From Syntrophaceae bacterium UBA6255 (GTDB lineage Bacteria > Desulfobacterota > Syntrophia > Syntrophales > Smithellaceae), in the NCBI GenBank assembly GCA_002441205.1, contig DJVN01000287.1, forward strand, positions 372-10,289: a stretch of DNA of 9,918 bases. Reading direction: 5' to 3'. Position 1 is the first letter of the stretch. The number at the start of each line of letters is the position of its first letter. The position numbers and the translations under genes are program-made. The notes under the pieces were generated by a model. The model saw only the letters and a program-made list of their open reading frames with translations. It was not told where the DNA came from and made no database searches. Of this stretch, positions 6,437 to 9,918 are shown in pieces.

Positions 6437-7282
6437 ATGTCTTTTGATGAAGTTAAAAATAACCGTTCCGAAGGTAAGAAAAGTTTGTATCTCTTGATTA
6501 CAAAACCTTTCGCCATTATCGGCCAAAATGTAATAAGCTGGCTTAACAGCATGGGTGCGGCATCTGTTTTTTTGGTACTGGCTTTACACAAAACCTTTCA
6601 TCCCAAACAGTTTCACAAGGTTATTCAGCAGATTTATTATATCGGGGCGCGATCCACGACCATCATCATGCTGGTCAGTCTTTTTACCGGTATGGTTCTC
6701 GGTCTGCAATCTTACCATGCTTTGGTACAATTCGGGGCGCAGGGATCTCTGGGAACCCTTGTTGCGCTTTCCCTGATCAGGGAATTGGGGCCGGTTCTTA
6801 CCGCTATTATGATTACAGCCCGGGCCGGATCCGCCATAACCGCCGAAATCGGCGTTCAGCGCATTTCCGAACAGATTGACGCTCTGGAGACCATGCGCAT
6901 CGATCCTTTTCGCTATCTTGTCACTCCCCGAATCACCGCCGCGATTATCAGCTTTCCTCTGCTCACAACCGTTTTTGATCTCATCGGCATTATCGGCGGA
7001 TACATTAGCAGCGTGGCGCTTATGGGTTTAAATGCGGGAGTCTATTCACACAGCATTCAAGCCTACGTTGATATGGAAGATCTGACCAACGGCTTTGTCA
7101 AGTCGATTGTGTTCGCGGTCATCGTTGCCACCGTTTGCTGCTATCAGGGATATTTTGTGCATATGCGCGAGGACAGCAAAGGCGCCAAGGCAGTCGGTCT
7201 GGCAACGACATCGGCTGTTGTTATTTCCTGTGTGTTGATTCTTGTTTCAGATTACGTTGTGACTTCGCTTCTGATGGTTTAG
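6437..7282 (+). CDS. mlaE: Mla lipid transport system permease MlaE
   Basis: Inner-membrane permease of the Mla system, which moves phospholipids between the inner and outer membranes. Two copies normally pair with two MlaF ATPases and a hexameric MlaD ring. The 281 residues include an amphipathic N-terminal stretch (about 17-60) and about five hydrophobic segments: near 70-95, 105-130, 166-195, 222-240 and 256-276. The family hallmark is the cytosolic coupling loop EIGVQRISEQIDALETM (137-153), matching the EQIDAL core of MlaE/TGD1 proteins, preceded by RELGPVLTAIMITARAG. AGAGGA-like sequence at 6422-6427 with 9 nt spacing favours the ATG at 6437 over the TTG one codon earlier (6434). mlaF begins 6 nt after the stop, which suggests translational coupling. 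Length and motifs are ordinary. Confidence 0.95.
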   Translation: MSFDEVKNNRSEGKKSLYLLITKPFAIIGQNVISWLNSMGAASVFLVLALHKTFHPKQFHKVIQQIYYIGARSTTIIMLVSLFTGMVLGLQSYHALVQFGAQGSLGTLVALSLIRELGPVLTAIMITARAGSAITAEIGVQRISEQIDALETMRIDPFRYLVTPRITAAIISFPLLTTVFDLIGIIGGYISSVALMGLNAGVYSHSIQAYVDMEDLTNGFVKSIVFAVIVATVCCYQGYFVHMREDSKGAKAVGLATTSAVVISCVLILVSDYVVTSLLMV

Positions 7283-7288
7283 AAAAAT

Positions 7289-8533
7289 ATGAACGCACCG
7301 CTTATAGAATTTAAAAATATCACCAAGCGATTCGGAGAGCAGACCGTTCTCGATAAGGTGAATTTGCAGATTTACGAGGGAGAGGTCACGACCATCATCG
7401 GTCTGAGCGGCTCGGGCAAGAGCGTATTGCTCAAACATATTATCGGATTGCTCAAACCTGACGAAGGAACGATTCTTCTTCGCGGAACACCGATCAATGA
7501 AATGAAGAAGTCGGAGCTGGCTGAAGCCATGTCCAAAATCAGTTATATGTTTCAAAGCAACGCTTTATTCGGTTCCATGACGGTTTACGAGAACATCGCG
7601 TTGCCGCTTCTGGAAAATACAAGCATGAAAAAACCCGAAATACACGACCGGGTCATGGCCAGAATTGAACAAACGGAATTGACCGAGGCCGCGCAGAAAT
7701 ATCCGTCGGAGCTTTCCGGAGGTATGCAAAAAAGAGCGGCGCTGGCACGGGCATTGATTACCGATCCCCATGTGGTTTTATTTGATGAACCGACAACCGG
7801 CCAGGATCCTGTCCGGAAAAACGCGATTCTGAGCATGATTGCCCAGTACCAGAAGAAATTTAATTTTACGGCGGTCATGGTCAGTCACGAAATTCCCGAT
7901 GTGTATTTTATTTCCAACAGAATCCTCGCCCTTTATGACAAAGCCATTGTCTTTCAGGGTACGCCGGAGGACCTGAGTAATTTTGATCATCCTTTCAACG
8001 ATGAAGTTATCCGGAGCCTGGAAGGTTTGCAGAAGGAATTAACCGGTCTTTATTCACGGAGGCAGTTTAAACTTTTACATCATACCCAGTTACAAAGAAG
8101 GAGGTCGGATGAAAGTTATTGTGTCATAGTTTTCGATCTGTCGGACATGAACTCGATTGTCTCTCACATAGGTTATGATGCGGCACAGGAAACAATTCAT
8201 TCGATGGGACTCTTTATTGACAAGCATTTTAGCGCCATTGGCGGTTTTTCCACTCGTCGCAAGGTTAATGAATTTGTCACAGTATTGCCCTTTTTCAGTT
8301 TTGCGGAGGCGGAAAGTATTGTAAAAGAGTTTATTGAAGATTTTCAGCAGGGTGGAATCAGCAATATTTGGAATGAAAAGCAGAAAAACGCACTTACAGA
8401 AAAATGTGTTGATTTCCCGATCAAAGCGGGCATTGCCGAAGGCAAACCCATTGCCGGTATAGATTCAGTTATCAAATTGGCCAAATCTCATCAAAAAGAA
8501 ATCGGACGGCTTAGATGCGCCGTAAAGGAGTAA
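7289..8533 (+). CDS. mlaF: Mla ATPase MlaF with C-terminal degenerate GGDEF-like domain
   Basis: ATP-binding subunit that powers the Mla lipid transporter from the cytoplasmic face. Residues 1-250 form a complete ABC ATPase: Walker A GLSGSGKS (38-45), Q-loop Q89, signature LSGGM (142-146), Walker B VVLFDEP (162-168, with D166 and E167) and switch H200. MlaF proteins usually end near residues 250-270, but this one has 414. After a basic linker (250-273) the extension 276-414 follows the GGDEF order: VIVFDLSDMN (D283) as the first strand, HIGYDAAQETI matching the GH..GD helix, RRKVNEFVTVLP matching R.GGDEF..LLP, FPIKAGIA matching the SIGIA strand, and IDSVIKLAKSHQKEIGR matching the AD.ALY.AK..GR helix. 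GGDEF has become KVNEF and no RxxD inhibitory site precedes it, so cyclase activity is unlikely. The start is coupled to mlaE (6-nt gap); the stop overlaps the region of the mlaD Shine-Dalgarno. Confidence 0.93.
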   Translation: MNAPLIEFKNITKRFGEQTVLDKVNLQIYEGEVTTIIGLSGSGKSVLLKHIIGLLKPDEGTILLRGTPINEMKKSELAEAMSKISYMFQSNALFGSMTVYENIALPLLENTSMKKPEIHDRVMARIEQTELTEAAQKYPSELSGGMQKRAALARALITDPHVVLFDEPTTGQDPVRKNAILSMIAQYQKKFNFTAVMVSHEIPDVYFISNRILALYDKAIVFQGTPEDLSNFDHPFNDEVIRSLEGLQKELTGLYSRRQFKLLHHTQLQRRRSDESYCVIVFDLSDMNSIVSHIGYDAAQETIHSMGLFIDKHFSAIGGFSTRRKVNEFVTVLPFFSFAEAESIVKEFIEDFQQGGISNIWNEKQKNALTEKCVDFPIKAGIAEGKPIAGIDSVIKLAKSHQKEIGRLRCAVKE

Positions 8534-8537
8534 ACAA

Positions 8538-8993
8538 ATGAAAAAATATGAGATAGAAACCATCGTTGGAATTTTTGTCTTTCTGGGACTGCTGTGCATT
8601 GGATACATGACCGTCAAACTAGGCCACGTTTCTTTCCTTGAAGAGGCGTCTTATCCTGTGGAAGCCAAATTCATTTCCGTTAGCGGTCTGAGACTTAACA
8701 GTCCCGTGAAGGTCATGGGAATTCAGGTTGGAAAAGTGGAAAAAATAACCATGGATCAGGAAGACCAGAAAGCGGTTGTTAAACTCAAGATTAAAAAAGG
8801 GATAAAGATTTACGATGACGCCATTGCCTCCGTCAAGACGGAGGGTCTGATGGGCGATAAATTTATCAGTATTGATCCGGGCGGCGGAGGTTCTCTCCTG
8901 GAAGCTAACGGAACCATCATCGAAACACTGGCGCCGATAGATATAGAAAATTTAATCAGCAAATATGCTTTTGGTGATGTAAAAAAACAGTAA
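8538..8993 (+). CDS. mlaD: Mla system MCE-domain substrate-binding protein MlaD
   Basis: Membrane-anchored periplasmic protein whose MCE domains form a hexameric ring that passes lipid between MlaE and the shuttle MlaC. It has 151 residues, similar to single-MCE MlaD proteins. One N-terminal membrane helix (about 8-27) follows the MKKYEIET start. The MCE domain runs from about 39 to 116, with SGLRLNSPVKVMGIQVGKV (49-67) matching the conserved gL..gs.V...G..vG.V pattern and TEGLMGDKFISIDPGG (101-116) matching the tGL.Gd.yi.i.pG loop. The short tail IDIENLISKYAFGDV is helical and would sit at the ring's central pore. AAGGAG (8525-8530), lying across the end of mlaF, gives 7 nt spacing to the ATG. 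mlaC follows 29 bp downstream. Confidence 0.95.
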   Translation: MKKYEIETIVGIFVFLGLLCIGYMTVKLGHVSFLEEASYPVEAKFISVSGLRLNSPVKVMGIQVGKVEKITMDQEDQKAVVKLKIKKGIKIYDDAIASVKTEGLMGDKFISIDPGGGGSLLEANGTIIETLAPIDIENLISKYAFGDVKKQ

Positions 8994-9022
8994 AGATATA
9001 ATGGTATTAGGAGGACGAAGGA

Positions 9023-9619
9023 ATGAAAAAACAATTGGCAGGATTATTAATCACACTGGCGCTTTTGATGTTTGCCATTCCGGTTTATGCCGGTGTCCCG
9101 CTTGATTCGGTTAAGAAATGTGTCAACGAGGTAATTGCTTTATTGAGCGATCCAACACTCAAAGCCGAATCGGCCAAAGAGATAAAAAAGGAAAAGCTTC
9201 GCGTCCTTTACAAGCAAATGTTCGATGAAATTGAATTTTCCAAACGCACCCTGACGCGAAACTGGAACAAATTCAGCCCTGCGCAACGGAAAGAATTTGT
9301 CGATCTCTTTGAGCAGGTATTGGAAAAATCATACGCGGACAAAGTTTTAAGCTATACCAATGAAAAGGTTGAATTCTATAAAGAAACCATGCTTTCAACA
9401 AATCAGGCCGAAGTTCAAAGCAAAATTATTACATCGTCCAAAGAAATACCCGTTTTTTATCGGGTCATTTTAAAAGAAGGCAAATGGAAAGTATATGATG
9501 TTGTAGTGGAAAATGTCAGCCTGGTTCAAAACTACCGTACGCAGTTCAATGATATACTGGCAAAAGATAATCCTGAGAAATTACTGGAGGTTCTGAGGAA
9601 CAAGGTCAGCAAACACTGA
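9023..9619 (+). CDS. mlaC: Periplasmic phospholipid-binding protein MlaC
   Basis: Soluble periplasmic carrier that ferries phospholipid between the MlaD ring and the outer-membrane component MlaA. It has 198 residues, usual for the family. A Sec signal peptide (basic MKK, apolar 5-19) ends in VYA with predicted cleavage after A23. The mature part has the family's helical beginning (LDSVKKCVNEVIALL), FDEIEFSKRTLTRNWNKFSPAQRKEF in the middle, and the diagnostic C-terminal segment KWKVYDVVVENVSLVQNYR...F (about 154-175). An AGGAGG at 9009-9014 with 8 nt spacing makes this the strongest ribosome-binding site in the operon, in keeping with a carrier needed in excess over its transporter. It is followed 72 bp later by the probable mlaA start. 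Confidence 0.94.
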   Translation: MKKQLAGLLITLALLMFAIPVYAGVPLDSVKKCVNEVIALLSDPTLKAESAKEIKKEKLRVLYKQMFDEIEFSKRTLTRNWNKFSPAQRKEFVDLFEQVLEKSYADKVLSYTNEKVEFYKETMLSTNQAEVQSKIITSSKEIPVFYRVILKEGKWKVYDVVVENVSLVQNYRTQFNDILAKDNPEKLLEVLRNKVSKH

Positions 9620-9653
9620 GAAATAATCTGAGTAACCGCCAAACACGGCATGC

Positions 9654-9671
9654 AAATTCAGAAATGAATTT
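9654..9671. other. A/T-rich stem-loop between mlaC and mlaA
   Basis: AAATTCA and TGAATTT are perfect 7-bp arms around GAAA, a GNRA-type tetraloop in RNA on the + strand. Two further Ts follow the right arm. The stem has only one G-C pair, so it is too weak for an efficient terminator and mlaA is probably still read through. It could mark a processing or stability boundary between mlaC and mlaA messages; that is inference. Confidence 0.35.
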
Positions 9672-9691
9672 TTCCAGACGGGTTGCGTTGT

Positions 9692-9918
9692 ATGAAAAAA
9701 TATATTGCATGGGTCATATTTTTCAACTTTTTCCTAATGACAGGTCTTGTCTACAGTTTTGACCCGTCGTCAGCCGGTTTACCATCAGACCAATCATCGC
9801 CAACATCAGCCTTGCTTGCAGGCGTGTCCAATAAAGTTAAAGCAAAAGCAGGAACAGATGCGAATCCCCTGGAAGAAGAATACACGGAAGACGAGAGCCT
9901 TGATGAATACGCCGACAG
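9692..9918 (+). CDS. mlaA: Probable MlaA/VacJ-family protein, N-terminal part
   Basis: Open frame from an ATG at 9692 to the right edge (75 full codons). It begins with an export signal (MKKYIAWVIFFNFFLMTGLVYS), then a Ser/Ala/Pro-rich stretch and an acidic linker (LEEEYTEDESLDEYAD). The conserved MlaA core would lie beyond the window, so the identity is inferred from position: mlaEFDC is commonly followed by mlaA (vacJ) in related bacteria, and acidic linkers before the core are common there. MlaA would be the outer-membrane part that removes misplaced phospholipid and hands it to MlaC. No cysteine is visible near the signal end, so the lipobox of E. coli MlaA seems absent and signal peptidase I cleavage (VYS-F) is more likely. 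No strong Shine-Dalgarno precedes the ATG. Another exported protein is possible. Confidence 0.55.
   Translation, partial: MKKYIAWVIFFNFFLMTGLVYSFDPSSAGLPSDQSSPTSALLAGVSNKVKAKAGTDANPLEEEYTEDESLDEYAD

Noticed and set aside
8114..8530. Active diguanylate cyclase reading of the MlaF extension
   Set aside because: The signature is KVNEF, losing both glycines needed for GTP binding, and no RxxD site is present, so only a degenerate, non-catalytic domain can be supported.
9654..9671. Intrinsic terminator between mlaC and mlaA
   Set aside because: The stem is A/T-rich with a single G-C pair and only a very short T-run, too weak for a confident terminator call.

Overview
The window looks like a chromosomal stretch from a Gram-negative, probably anaerobic bacterium of the former Deltaproteobacteria (Desulfobacterota, perhaps Syntrophales-like). 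The Gram-negative call rests on a Mla-type phospholipid-transport operon, which needs an outer membrane, and on a lipoprotein with a lipobox. The finer placement rests on the gene mix (radical-SAM KamA-family aminomutase, pyruvoyl-dependent arginine decarboxylase, four-part NlpC/P60 lipoprotein, mlaEFDCA order) and is only inference. Base composition looks even across the window. No transposase, integrase, tRNA, rRNA or CRISPR array is visible.

Layout, left to right. Positions 1-113 hold the C-terminal tail of a hydrophobic protein on the + strand. It converges on a KamA-family lysine 2,3-aminomutase-like gene (119-1204, -). A cation diffusion facilitator metal transporter (1334-2314, +) diverges from the aminomutase gene and converges on truA (2334-3110, -). 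A 198-bp non-coding gap (3111-3308) appears to hold a diverged tandem duplication and a GC-rich imperfect hairpin. Next comes a cell-wall NlpC/P60 lipoprotein (3309-4649, -). It is divergent from pdaD (4868-5416, +), a pyruvoyl arginine decarboxylase. The 218-bp region between them has candidate promoters and a palindrome whose half-site recurs near the opposite promoter. An alpha/beta hydrolase (5474-6358, +) follows pdaD.

From 6437 to the right edge runs an operon-like, tightly spaced set: mlaE, mlaF, mlaD, mlaC and the beginning of mlaA. Together these would form the inner-membrane permease-ATPase-MCE complex, the periplasmic lipid shuttle and the outer-membrane lipid component of the Mla system.

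The most notable item is mlaF. After a complete ABC ATPase of about 250 residues it continues for about 140 residues with a pattern resembling a GGDEF domain whose signature is degraded to KVNEF and which has no RxxD inhibitory site. No mlaB (STAS regulator of MlaF) is seen among the visible mla genes, so this appended domain is a candidate replacement regulatory module. Other points worth checking are a C-x3-C-x3-C-x3-C tail on the metal transporter, the palindrome at the pdaD promoter, and an MlaA amino terminus without a lipobox cysteine.
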